From Sphingomonas sp. Leaf32 (GTDB lineage Bacteria > Pseudomonadota > Alphaproteobacteria > Sphingomonadales > Sphingomonadaceae), in NCBI RefSeq assembly GCF_001421765.1, contig NZ_LMLA01000009.1, forward strand, positions 124,001 through 188,000: DNA of 64,000 nucleotides, read 5' to 3'. This document shows, piece by piece, positions 9,698-18,353 of this stretch (the first letter of the stretch is position 1; each line of letters opens with the position of its first letter). The position numbers and the translations under genes were made by a program. The notes under the pieces were generated by a model. The model had not been told where the DNA came from. It ran no database searches and was given only the letters and a program-made list of their open reading frames with translations.

Positions 9698-10635
9698 GCG
9701 ACTTTCCCTTTTTCGTCTGGTACGGCACCCTCTAGCGCAGGGTCGGGCGTTTCCGCCAGCGCCGCGTTCAATTCGCCGCCGATCACCACGCCCAACCCCA
9801 CGATATAGAAGAAGAACAGCGCGATCATCACCCCGGCCAGGCTACCATAGGTGCGGTCATATCCGCCCAGCGCATCGATCGCCAGCGGCAGGAGCTGCGT
9901 GGTGCCGATCCACACCGTCGTCGTCGCCACCGCGCCCGGCCATTTCGGGCAGTTCGACGCGCGATATTTCTTCGGACTGAGCGAATAGAACAACGTGTAG
10001 AGCGCGACGAACAGCGCCAGCGCCGGAAACAGCTTCGCGATCGACAGATAGGCGGCATAGGGCTGCAGGAACGGCAGCGCACGATAGATCAGCTGCTCCA
10101 CGCCGACCAGCACGACCTGAAGGCTGAACGCAATCATTAGCATCACCACCGACCCGACGATCAGCCCGATCGATCCCAGCCGATATTCCCAGAACGGCCG
10201 CGAGAACGGAATGCCATAGGCCTGCCGCAGGATCGACCGCACCGTTTCGATGAAGCCGGTGGTCGTCCACAGCCCGACCAGCGCGCCCAGCCACAGCAGC
10301 GACCCCGACCGTGCCTGCAACACGTCGAGGATCGGTTGCTCCAGCACCACCGCCACGTCGCGCGGCACGGTTTCCAGAAAGGCGGTGACCGCGTGGATGC
10401 TGTCGCCGCTGCGCCCCACCGCGCGCGCGATCGCCGCCGCGACGATGAAGAAGGGAAACAGCGTCAGCAGCGAGAGATAGGCAAGGTTGCCGGCATGGGT
10501 GAAGCCGTCGTTGAACGTGCCGATCGCGACGCGCTTCATCACCTCGATCGCCCGCGCGGACGGGCGCAGGCGGGCCAGCGCCGGGCGGCCTTCACGGTGC
10601 CGGGCCTCGGGACTGGTCGGGGACGGCTCGGTCAT
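9694..10635 (-). CDS. YihY/BrkB-family inner-membrane protein
   Basis: This 313-residue integral membrane protein of the YihY / virulence-factor-BrkB family was long confused with RNase BN. It has a soluble N-terminal 40 residues and then about six hydrophobic segments, including LAYLSLLTLFPFFIVAAAIA, GALVGLWTTTGFIETVRS and ALFFFYIVGLGVVIGGELNA near the end. The last of these is the conserved family C-terminal motif. The biochemical function is unknown. The start at 10635 (MTEPSPTS) is preferred to an upstream frame lying within the dnaJ-like gene. It overlaps fabI by 4 bp and follows the dnaJ-like gene by 31 bp. Confidence 0.88.
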   Translation of the reverse strand: MTEPSPTSPEARHREGRPALARLRPSARAIEVMKRVAIGTFNDGFTHAGNLAYLSLLTLFPFFIVAAAIARAVGRSGDSIHAVTAFLETVPRDVAVVLEQPILDVLQARSGSLLWLGALVGLWTTTGFIETVRSILRQAYGIPFSRPFWEYRLGSIGLIVGSVVMLMIAFSLQVVLVGVEQLIYRALPFLQPYAAYLSIAKLFPALALFVALYTLFYSLSPKKYRASNCPKWPGAVATTTVWIGTTQLLPLAIDALGGYDRTYGSLAGVMIALFFFYIVGLGVVIGGELNAALAETPDPALEGAVPDEKGKVA

Positions 10636-10666
10636 GCGGTTCGTTTCGGCTGGTTTGGCAGGCGGA

Positions 10667-11611
10667 TCAAACGCCCAGCTTCGCCCTCGGGTCCGTGTCC
10701 GCGCCGCGCCAACCCTCCACGAACGCCGTGAGGTCGGCGTCGTCGGCGGGAACATCGACCATCAGCGTGACGAGCTGATCTCCGCGCGTGCCGTCTTTCC
10801 GATGGAATCCCCGTCCCTTGAGCCGCAGCGTCTTGCCCGAGGTCGCCCCCTTGGGCACGCTCAGCATCACCGCGCCCTCGACGGTCGGCACGCGCACTTT
10901 TCCGCCCAGCACCGCTTCGGCCAGGTTGATCGGCAGGTCGATCCGCACATCGTCACCGTCGCGGGTATAGAAACGGTGCGGCTGCACCTCGACCGTCACG
11001 ATCGCGTCGCCCGCACCACCGGGACCGGCATCGCCCTTGCCCGTCAGGCGCATCTGCGTACCCGTGTCGACACCGGCCGGCAGCTTCAGGTCGATGGTCT
11101 TGCCATCGGCCAGCGTGATGCGCTGCGGGCTGAGCGTCGCCGCATCCTCGAACGGCACCTTCAGCCGATAGGCGACGTTGCCGCCCTTGGGCTGCGGCCG
11201 CCGACCGAAACCGCTGGCGAATCCGCCGCCGGCACCGCCGCCGCCGCGACCGCCAAACAGCCCTTCGAAAATATCCGAAAAGTCGCCGCCCTGCCCCTCG
11301 GGTCCCATGTCGAACCCGCCGCGTCCGCCCGGCCCCGGACGAAAGCCACCGGTGCCGCCCCCGGCCCCGAAGCCGAAGGGCGACGCCGGATTGCCGTCGC
11401 CATCGATCTCGCCCCGGTCGAACCGCGCACGCTTGTCCTTGTCGGTCAGCAGGTCATAGGCCTGCGTGACCTTGCCGAACCGGTCGGACGCGGCCTTGTT
11501 GTCCTTGTTCCGGTCGGGGTGCAGCTCCTTGGCGAGCTTGCGATACGCCTTCTTGATGTCCGCTTCGGTCGCACCACGCGCGACGCCCAGAGTTGCATAG
11601 GGATCAGCCAT
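10667..11611 (-). CDS. DnaJ-type co-chaperone (CbpA-like, no zinc finger)
   Basis: This 314-residue class II J-protein has an N-terminal J domain with the HPD motif at residues 31-33, a Gly/Phe-rich linker at about 75-135, and a C-terminal substrate-binding domain (KVPFEDAATL onward). The CxxCxGxG zinc repeats of true DnaJ are absent, so it resembles CbpA. It should stimulate a DnaK ATPase in the cytoplasm. It is the first gene of the minus-strand operon that runs through yihY, fabI and the GNAT gene to aroC. The 385-bp gap upstream must hold the operon promoter. Confidence 0.92.
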   Translation of the reverse strand: MADPYATLGVARGATEADIKKAYRKLAKELHPDRNKDNKAASDRFGKVTQAYDLLTDKDKRARFDRGEIDGDGNPASPFGFGAGGGTGGFRPGPGGRGGFDMGPEGQGGDFSDIFEGLFGGRGGGGAGGGFASGFGRRPQPKGGNVAYRLKVPFEDAATLSPQRITLADGKTIDLKLPAGVDTGTQMRLTGKGDAGPGGAGDAIVTVEVQPHRFYTRDGDDVRIDLPINLAEAVLGGKVRVPTVEGAVMLSVPKGATSGKTLRLKGRGFHRKDGTRGDQLVTLMVDVPADDADLTAFVEGWRGADTDPRAKLGV

Positions 11612-11996
11612 GGTTCGGTAGTAGGGTCCAAGCCCAGTCAGAACAAGGTCGGGACGGAGCCTATTCTGGTGCCAGGCCAGGACCGGATGACATTCAGTTC
11701 GTCAGGCGCGCGTTGCCGCCCTGCTACTCCCCATCGTCACTCCCGCGCAGGCGGGAGTCCATATGTGCCGACGTTGCGAATTCAGCGGAAACGTCAGCGG
11801 CGATGGATTCCCGCCTGCGTGGGAATGACCAGAATGGGCTGCGAGGAACCTCGACGCCGCACGGCACCAAAACCCGCCCGCCGCTGCGCAGTCGGCCAAG
11901 GAAGGCCGTCCGGTTCAACGTCGGTTCACGGCGGACAGGGCACCGGAGGCCATCGCCTGCGTTGGCAGCGCAATCGCACCTCCGGAGAAGCCCGTC
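11612..11996. other. 385-bp divergent gap with family C palindrome
   Basis: This gap lies between the divergent dnaJ-like and DUF4197 genes. Its central part holds a family C inverted repeat (11734-11832). The remaining sequence must contain both promoters, but none is clear. CGGAGAAG just before 11997 is the ribosome-binding site of the DUF4197 gene. No coding frame is credible. Confidence 0.6.
11734..11832. repeat. Family C palindromic repeat, copy 2
   Basis: The left arm is CGTCACTCCCGCGCAGGCGG followed by GAGTCC, and the right arm is GGATTCCCGCCTGCGTGGGA followed by ATGACC. They are near-perfect reverse complements about 40 bp apart. Related pairs are at 20079-20165 and 27661-27742, with a single arm at about 1505. 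Confidence 0.8.
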
Positions 11997-12689
11997 ATGA
12001 TCCACGCCCCGCTGTCGCAACCGCTGTCGCGTCGCCGCATTCTCGGTGCCGCCGCCCTGATCCTTCCCGTTGCCGTCCTTGGCGGCTGCGCCACCCCGCT
12101 CGGCAGCTATAGCGTCGAGGAAGGCGTCCGCCGCCTGCTCACCCTGTCGAGCCAGCGGGCGTTCGAACGGCTGATCCGTCCGGGCGGCTTCTATGACGAC
12201 CAGCTGACCCGGCTGACGCTGCCCGACACCGGCGGGCAGAACAACGTGCTGGCGGCGGTGCTGCGGACCAATGCGGTGCGCGGGCGGATCGCGATGGCGC
12301 TGAACGACATCGCGGTCGATGCCGCCGACCGCGCGACCCCGGTCGTGCTTGATTCGATCCGCGGGCTGACGCTGGCCGATGCGGTTGCCGTCCTGCGCGG
12401 CGGGCCGACTGCCGCCACCGACCTGTTGGCCCGGTCCGCGCGCGGTGCGGTGATCGAGGCGATGCTCCCCGAATTTTCCAGCGGGCTGCGCTCGGACGCG
12501 ACCGAAATCCTGTCGGCGATCGTCACCGCGCAGACCGGCATCGACTATACCGCCATCGCCCGCAGCGCCGCCGATCAGGCGGGGAACGCCATCTTCCGCG
12601 CGATCGGGCGGGAGGAAGCGGCGATCCGCGCCGATCCGCGCCGCACCGGCGATCCGGTGCTGACCGCGCTGCTGCTCGGCACGCGCTGA
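11997..12689 (+). CDS. DUF4197 lipoprotein
   Basis: This 230-residue protein starts with an RR-containing signal (SRRRILGAAALILPVAVLGGC), with a lipobox LGGC at Cys31 and a twin-arginine-like pair before the hydrophobic stretch. The mature part matches the DUF4197 pattern: EGVRRLLTLSSQRAFERL, FYDD, the LTLADAVAVLRGGPTAATDLL block, and a helical C-terminus. No biochemical role is known for the family. The protein should be anchored at the periplasmic face of a membrane. It is a single plus-strand gene divergent from the dnaJ-like operon. Confidence 0.85.
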   Translation: MIHAPLSQPLSRRRILGAAALILPVAVLGGCATPLGSYSVEEGVRRLLTLSSQRAFERLIRPGGFYDDQLTRLTLPDTGGQNNVLAAVLRTNAVRGRIAMALNDIAVDAADRATPVVLDSIRGLTLADAVAVLRGGPTAATDLLARSARGAVIEAMLPEFSSGLRSDATEILSAIVTAQTGIDYTAIARSAADQAGNAIFRAIGREEAAIRADPRRTGDPVLTALLLGTR

Positions 12690-12735
12690 CGCAGGCGGGC
12701 TTGGCAAGGGAGCCGGGCGCGGGGATAAGCCCGCC

Positions 12736-14274
12736 ATGCCGACCCCATCCCCCGCCGATCCGCAGGACACCGAACTCGACGTCGCCATCATCGGTGCCGG
12801 GCTGTCCGGCATCGACGCCGCATGGCATCTGCAACATCGCTGCCCCGACCGGCGCTACGCGATCTTCGAGGCGCGCGACGCGATCGGCGGGACGTGGGAC
12901 CTGTTCCGCTATCCCGGCGTCCGGTCGGATTCGGACATGCACACGTTGGGCTTTCCGTTCCGCCCTTGGCGGGGGGACAAGGTGATCGCCGATGGCGGCG
13001 ACATTCGCGACTATATCGCGGATACGGCGCGGGCCTTCGGCATCGACCGCCGCATCCGCTTCCGCCACCGCATCCTGTCCGCCGACTGGTCGTCCGAAAC
13101 GGCGCGCTGGACGCTGACCTGCGACGTCGATGGCGACGTATCGACCATCACCTGCCGCTTCCTGTTCATGGGCTGCGGCTATTACGACTATGCCCGCGGC
13201 CATGCCCCCGATTTCGCGGGACAGGCGGATTTCGCCGGGCCGATCGTCCACCCGCAGCACTGGCCGCAGGACCTGAACGTCGCGGGCAAACGCGTGGCGG
13301 TGATCGGTAGCGGCGCCACCGCCGTGACGCTGGTCCCCGCCCTTGCCGCGCAGGGCGCGCAGGTGACGATGGTGCAGCGCTCGCCCAGCCATATCGTGTC
13401 GCAGCCTTCGCAGGATCGCGTCGCCCGGCTGCTCTATCGCCTCCTGCCCGAACGACTGGCCGGACGCATTGCCCGGTGGAAAAGCGCGGCGCTGGGCCTG
13501 GTCGCCTTTCAGTTCGCCCGCCGGTTTCCGCGCCGGATGCAGGCGTTGATCCTGCGCGGCGTGCGGGCGGAGCTGCCCGGCATGACGGATGTCAACCGCC
13601 ACTTCACCCCGCGCTACGACCCGTGGGACCAGCGACTGTGCCTGGTCCCCGACGCCGATCTGTTCGCCGCGCTGCGCGACGGAACGGCGACGATCGCAAC
13701 CGACACCATCCGCCGCTTCACGCCCGGCGGCATCGAACTGGGATCGGGCGCGCGTGTCGATGCGGACATCATCGTCACCGCGACGGGGCTGAAGCTGCAT
13801 CTGCTGGGCGGCATCCGGCTGCGGATCGACGGCAGGCCCTTCGTCCCCGCCGATCACCTGATCTATCGCGGGATGATGGCGTCGGGCGTGCCCAATCTGG
13901 TGCTGGCGCTGGGCTATACCAATGCGTCGTGGACGCTGAAGATCGACCTGGTATCGCGGCGGATGTGCCGGATGCTGAACCATATGCGGCGGCACGGCCA
14001 TGACATCTGCCTGCCCGCCCCGCCCGGACCGGAGGTGGAGCGTCGCCCGCTGCTCGATTTCAGCTCGGGCTATGTCGTGCGGGCGGCGTCCGTCGCCCCG
14101 GCGCAGGGTTCGCGCGCACCATGGCGGTTGCGCCAGAATTATTTCCTCGACTACGCCACCCTGCGCTTCGGCACGCTCGCCGACGGGGTGTTGCGGTTCG
14201 CGCGGGCGGGCAAGGGCCTAGAGCGGTTTCCGACCAGATTGAACCACCGTCATCGCCCTGCGGGCGACCGCTGA
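12736..14274 (+). CDS. Flavin-containing (Baeyer-Villiger type) monooxygenase
   Basis: This 512-residue enzyme has two dinucleotide-binding folds. FAD binds at IIGAGLSGIDAAW (residues 18-30) and NADPH at VIGSGATAVTLVPAL (near residue 190). Between them is FAGPIVHPQHWP near residue 165, which fits the Baeyer-Villiger monooxygenase fingerprint FxGxxxHxxxWP. It should insert oxygen into ketones or oxidise heteroatoms with NADPH and O2; the substrate is unknown. The last 18 or so codons, from LERFPTRLNHR onward, lie inside a MITE-like repeat (14219-14409). The native C-terminus has therefore probably been replaced, and the stop at 14272 is supplied by the element. Confidence 0.88.
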   Translation: MPTPSPADPQDTELDVAIIGAGLSGIDAAWHLQHRCPDRRYAIFEARDAIGGTWDLFRYPGVRSDSDMHTLGFPFRPWRGDKVIADGGDIRDYIADTARAFGIDRRIRFRHRILSADWSSETARWTLTCDVDGDVSTITCRFLFMGCGYYDYARGHAPDFAGQADFAGPIVHPQHWPQDLNVAGKRVAVIGSGATAVTLVPALAAQGAQVTMVQRSPSHIVSQPSQDRVARLLYRLLPERLAGRIARWKSAALGLVAFQFARRFPRRMQALILRGVRAELPGMTDVNRHFTPRYDPWDQRLCLVPDADLFAALRDGTATIATDTIRRFTPGGIELGSGARVDADIIVTATGLKLHLLGGIRLRIDGRPFVPADHLIYRGMMASGVPNLVLALGYTNASWTLKIDLVSRRMCRMLNHMRRHGHDICLPAPPGPEVERRPLLDFSSGYVVRAASVAPAQGSRAPWRLRQNYFLDYATLRFGTLADGVLRFARAGKGLERFPTRLNHRHRPAGDR

Positions 14275-14409
14275 CGCGGCGGGCCGCTTTCGGCTCGGGG
14301 CAGCGTTGCTCGTCGGCCACGATGCCGTTGCATCGCGGCCTCCTCTCGCCTCGCCCCAAGCCGAAATCGCCTCCGTGCCGGTGATCCAATCTGATCGGAA
14401 ACCGCTCTA
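14219..14409. mobile_element. 191-bp MITE-like inverted-repeat element
   Basis: The left end TAGAGCGGTTTCCGACCAGA and the right end, read in reverse as TAGAGCGGTTTCCGATCAGA, are inverted copies continuing for about 30 bases (TTGAACCACCG versus TTGGATCACCG). Both ends begin with TA, as for elements that insert at TA dinucleotides. The element contains no gene. It overlaps the 3' ends of both convergent neighbours: it encodes the last residues of the flavin monooxygenase and gives the TAG stop of the propeller-GGDEF gene (14407-14409). Confidence 0.75.
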
Positions 14410-17400
14410 ATCCGCGACTGATCCCGTGGCCTCGGCCAGTTCGTCGAGGACCACGCGGTCGCGCCCGTCGCGCTTGGCCCGGTACAGCGCCACATCGGCC
14501 CGGTGCAGCAGTTCGGCCGGGGACGTGTCCCCCGTCGCCACGGCGATCCCGCCGCTGACGGTCACCGCGACCTCGACGCCGTTCGCCACGATCGGACGGT
14601 CGGCGACGGCGGCCCGGACCCGTTCGGCGGTCGCCATGGCTTCCGCCGGCGACACGTCCGCAAACAGGATAGCGATCTCTTCGCCGCCATAACGCGCCAC
14701 GACATCGACTGCGCGCACCGACCCGGCGATCCGCCCCGCGACCGCCTCGATCACCCTGTCGCCCACCTGATGGCCGTGCGCGTCGTTGATCCGCTTGAAC
14801 CGGTCGATGTCGAGCATCGCGACGACATAAGTGCTGCCGCTGCGCAACGCCGTCTCCCGCGCGGCATCGAGCATCGCGATCATCGTGCGCCGGTTGGCAA
14901 GGCCGGTCAGCGGATCGGTACTGGCCAGCAGTTCCAGCCGGGCATTGGCCGCGCGCAGTTCGTGCGTCCGCTGTTCGATCAGGGTTTCCAGCGCGCGGGT
15001 CCGGCGGCGCAGCACCACCGTCCGCAACTGGACGATGCCGATGATCGCCAGAACGGCGATCAGGATCAGCGCCACCCGGACGAACCATCGTTCATGCCAC
15101 GCCTGCGCGACGATCAGGTCGCGTTCGCTGGTGACGACGCGCGGATGGACGCCCGGAATCTGCGCCTGCAGTTCGAGGACGTATCGACCACCGGGCAGGT
15201 TGGTATAGATCGCAGTCGCCGGGCTGGCCGGCGGGATCGCGACCCAATTCTCGTCGAACCCGCGCAGGCGATAGCGATAGCGAATCTCTTCGGGCGCGGC
15301 ATAGTCGCTGAGCGAAAAGGCGATGCGAATGCCATGGCCATCGGATCGGATCGTCCGGTACCCGGTGCGCGAATCATACGGGATGATCCGGCCGCTCTCC
15401 TCCACCTCGCTGGGCGCCAGCGCCGGGATGGCGACCGGATGCGCGGCGAGCATCTGGTCCGGCCGCAGCACCAGCAACCCGCCGGTGCCCCCGAACAGCA
15501 GGTCGCCCGCGCGCGTGATCGCGCTGACCCGCTGGCTGAACGAATCGGAGGTCAGCCCGTCGCGGCGACCGACCGCCACGACCGTTTCCCGCTCGGGATC
15601 GATCAGCGAGATGCCACTGGCCCCGGTCGACCACAGGCGGCCGGCACGATCGATCTGCACCGCCGCGACATTATCATTGGCTAGGCCTCGCGCCTCGGTG
15701 ATGGCATGGAACCGCCAGCGCTGCGCCGTTCGGGTGCCATGCGCGACCCCGCCATAGGTCCCGACCCACAGCGAATTGCCGGCAGGGACGATCGACCCGG
15801 TATAATTCTGCGGCAGGCTGGCCGGATCGCGCGGGTCGTTGCGATAGGTGACGAAGCGCCCAGCGGCCGGATCGAACCGGTTGATCCCGCGCGGCGTCGC
15901 GATCCATGCCCCGCCGCCCGATGCCGCGACGATGTTGATGACCTCGTTATTGGCCAGCGATGCATCGTCGCCCGGCACATGCAGGTAGCGCTGCACCCGC
16001 CGCGTCCGGTCGTCGCGCACGAACAGCCCCTTGTAGGTGCCGATCAGCAGCCGATGGTCGAGGTGCAGCAGGGAGATGACCGGCAGGTCGCCCAGCTCGG
16101 CCATGGGCAGCGACGCCATGCGCAGCGTGTCCGGGTCGATCATCACGATCCCGCGTCCGCCCGCCAGGATCGTGCCGTCGGCGCGCTCGGCAAAGGCCTT
16201 GATGTCCTGCCCCGCATGGGTGCCGTCCAGCCGCAGGTGGCGCACCACGCCCTCCGCCCGGTCGATACGGTCGATCAGCCCGTTGCTCATGCCGACCCAG
16301 ATCCGGTCGCGCCGGTCGACCAGGATACCGCGCACGTTGCGATCGGCCAGCGAATGCCGCGGGTCGGGCATGGCGTTGCCGATGGTGAAGATCGCCTTCA
16401 GCGACGGGTCGGTATGCGACGCCCCGACCTCCGTCGCGGCCCATAGCCGTCCGTTGCGGTCGATCGTCAGCGCGCGAACGGTATCGCCCGACAGTGAACC
16501 GCGATCGGCGGGACTGTTGCGCACCGACCGGACGGAGAACACGCCCTGCGTCGCGATACGCAACATGCCGAATCCGTCGGTCCCGACCCACACCTCGCCC
16601 CGGCTCCCGATCGCGAAGGCACGGATCGTCCGGTGCCCGATCTGGGGCGCCGCGCCCGACAGCGCCGCCGGCTGGACGAAGCGACCGGTGCGCAGCTGGA
16701 CGAAGATGCCGTGCGAACCGGTCCCGACCCACAACCGCCCCGCCGTGTCGCGGGCGATCGCCCACACGTCGCCGATCGCCGGCGTCGCGACGCGCGCGAA
16801 CTGCCGGGTGCCCGGGTGGCGGACGAACAATCCGGTGTCGCCACCGGCATAGAGCGTCCCGTCCCGGTCATGGTGCACGGCAAAGGCGCCACCGGCCAGC
16901 GCATTGCCCTGCCCCGCGACGGGCTCGATCCGGTCGCGCCGCGCGTCGTAGCGGAACACGCCCCGGTCCGACGCGACGAAAGCCCCGCCCTGTCCATCCG
17001 ACGCGATCGACATGATGCGCGTACCCGCCCCCACGCCCCTGACGCCGGGGATCGAGACGAAGCTGCTGGACGTGGCGTCGAACCGCACCAGCCCGCCGAC
17101 ATTGGTCCCGACCAGCACGCCGCCATGGGACAGGGGCAGGAGCGAGCGGATATAATTGTCCGGCAATCCGCCCGACGCGCCGCCGGCCTGACGAAACACC
17201 TTCAACCGCTGTCCGTCATACCGGGCCAGTCCGCCGCGCGTGCCGATCCACATCAACCCGTCGCTGCTCTGCACGATCGCGGTGGTGGTGGCGTGCGGCA
17301 GCCCGACACTGCCGTCCAGCGTCTGGAACAGCGGCGTGCGCCATGCCGACCACGCATCCGGGGTCGACGCCGCCGCGGCCATGGCCGGAAGCATTGCCGC

Positions 17401-17439
17401 CAGCGACAGGATCAGGAGGACAAGACGACGCAGGATCAT
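14407..17439 (-). CDS. Periplasmic beta-propeller sensor diguanylate cyclase (GGDEF)
   Basis: This 1010-residue membrane sensor begins with a signal peptide (MILRRLVLLILSLAAMLPAMAAA). It has many two-component-regulator propeller repeats (for example GLMWIGTRGGLARYDG and RLWVGTGSHGIFVQ) up to about residue 680, and then a Y_Y_Y domain (YRYRLRGFDENWVAIPP). One transmembrane helix near residue 785-808 is followed by a short coiled coil and a C-terminal GGDEF domain. The active site reads GGEE near residue 916. The inhibitory RxxD site (RAVD) lies five residues ahead, so both c-di-GMP synthesis and product feedback look intact. The ligand is unknown. The TAG stop comes from the adjoining MITE-like element. 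Confidence 0.92.
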   Translation of the reverse strand: MILRRLVLLILSLAAMLPAMAAAASTPDAWSAWRTPLFQTLDGSVGLPHATTTAIVQSSDGLMWIGTRGGLARYDGQRLKVFRQAGGASGGLPDNYIRSLLPLSHGGVLVGTNVGGLVRFDATSSSFVSIPGVRGVGAGTRIMSIASDGQGGAFVASDRGVFRYDARRDRIEPVAGQGNALAGGAFAVHHDRDGTLYAGGDTGLFVRHPGTRQFARVATPAIGDVWAIARDTAGRLWVGTGSHGIFVQLRTGRFVQPAALSGAAPQIGHRTIRAFAIGSRGEVWVGTDGFGMLRIATQGVFSVRSVRNSPADRGSLSGDTVRALTIDRNGRLWAATEVGASHTDPSLKAIFTIGNAMPDPRHSLADRNVRGILVDRRDRIWVGMSNGLIDRIDRAEGVVRHLRLDGTHAGQDIKAFAERADGTILAGGRGIVMIDPDTLRMASLPMAELGDLPVISLLHLDHRLLIGTYKGLFVRDDRTRRVQRYLHVPGDDASLANNEVINIVAASGGGAWIATPRGINRFDPAAGRFVTYRNDPRDPASLPQNYTGSIVPAGNSLWVGTYGGVAHGTRTAQRWRFHAITEARGLANDNVAAVQIDRAGRLWSTGASGISLIDPERETVVAVGRRDGLTSDSFSQRVSAITRAGDLLFGGTGGLLVLRPDQMLAAHPVAIPALAPSEVEESGRIIPYDSRTGYRTIRSDGHGIRIAFSLSDYAAPEEIRYRYRLRGFDENWVAIPPASPATAIYTNLPGGRYVLELQAQIPGVHPRVVTSERDLIVAQAWHERWFVRVALILIAVLAIIGIVQLRTVVLRRRTRALETLIEQRTHELRAANARLELLASTDPLTGLANRRTMIAMLDAARETALRSGSTYVVAMLDIDRFKRINDAHGHQVGDRVIEAVAGRIAGSVRAVDVVARYGGEEIAILFADVSPAEAMATAERVRAAVADRPIVANGVEVAVTVSGGIAVATGDTSPAELLHRADVALYRAKRDGRDRVVLDELAEATGSVAD

Positions 17440-17477
17440 TTCACGCGCCACCCTGCCCAAAGATGGTTTACACCGAT

Positions 17478-18353
17478 TTAACGGACGGCACGGTCGGGCG
17501 CGAAAGTAAGCCCGGCCAGCCGCAATGCCCCGTCCAGCGGATCGCCCAGCGGCGGGCACAGATGCGCCACGGTCCGCACCCGCAGCCACGGCCGCAATCG
17601 GGGGGCCAATCCGCCGACCAGCGTGCAGCGCACCACGCCGCGCGCCACGATCGTCTCGACGAACCGCTCGACATGGCCGGCGGCATCCTCGACGATCGAC
17701 CGCGCGATCGGGTCGTTCGCATCGGCATGGTCCATGACGATCGGCGCCAGCGCGCCGTAGTCGCGTGGTGTCGCCTGCGCCATCCACGCGACCGCCCGGA
17801 TCGTGTCATGGTCGAACCGCGCCGAGATCGCGTCGGCCAGCGGCGTCCACTGCGTCCGCCCGTCGAGCGCGCGCAGCGCATGGCGCACCGCGCTCAGCCC
17901 CAGCGCCGCGCCGCTCCCCTCATCGGACACCGGAAAGCCATAGCCGCCCAGCGCCACCTCCTGCCCTTCGATCCGCAGCAACGCGGCGCTGCCGGTGCCG
18001 AGGATCAGGATCGCGCCATCGCCGCCGCCATGCGCGCCCAGATGCGCGATCTGCGCATCGCTCGCCAGCGTCACCGATCCGACACCGAAGTCGCTCTGCG
18101 CCAGCGCGGCGCGGATGCCGGGGCGGCGGATGCCGGCGATGCCCATGCCGACACGCACCTGCGCCCGCTCCGCCGGTGACAGCATCGCCACCGCCTGCCC
18201 GATCACGTCGGACAGCACGGCCCGCAGCGCCTCCACGCCGATCCCCGCATTGGCCGCGCCGGCCTGCCCCGTGCCGATGTCCCGGCCGGACGCATCGACC
18301 AGCCTCGCCCGGCAATGGCTGCCGCCAGCATCGATGCCCAGATAGAAGGTCAC
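17478..18353 (-). CDS. BadF/BadG-family kinase, probable N-acetylglucosamine kinase
   Basis: This 291-residue protein of the ASKHA fold has the phosphate-1 motif YLGIDAGGSHCRARLVD at the N-terminus and DGAILILGTGSAALL in the middle, as in BadF/BadG/BcrA and GlcNAc-kinase-like proteins. It probably phosphorylates an amino sugar with ATP, and MurNAc or GlcNAc from wall turnover are candidates. A GTG at 18353 is preferred as the start: it overlaps the D-lactate dehydrogenase stop as GTGA and puts the family motif at the very N-terminus. A methionine-like start at 18368 would add five residues. Its coupling to a D-lactate enzyme fits a MurNAc route, but that is inference. Confidence 0.8.
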   Translation of the reverse strand: MTFYLGIDAGGSHCRARLVDASGRDIGTGQAGAANAGIGVEALRAVLSDVIGQAVAMLSPAERAQVRVGMGIAGIRRPGIRAALAQSDFGVGSVTLASDAQIAHLGAHGGGDGAILILGTGSAALLRIEGQEVALGGYGFPVSDEGSGAALGLSAVRHALRALDGRTQWTPLADAISARFDHDTIRAVAWMAQATPRDYGALAPIVMDHADANDPIARSIVEDAAGHVERFVETIVARGVVRCTLVGGLAPRLRPWLRVRTVAHLCPPLGDPLDGALRLAGLTFAPDRAVR

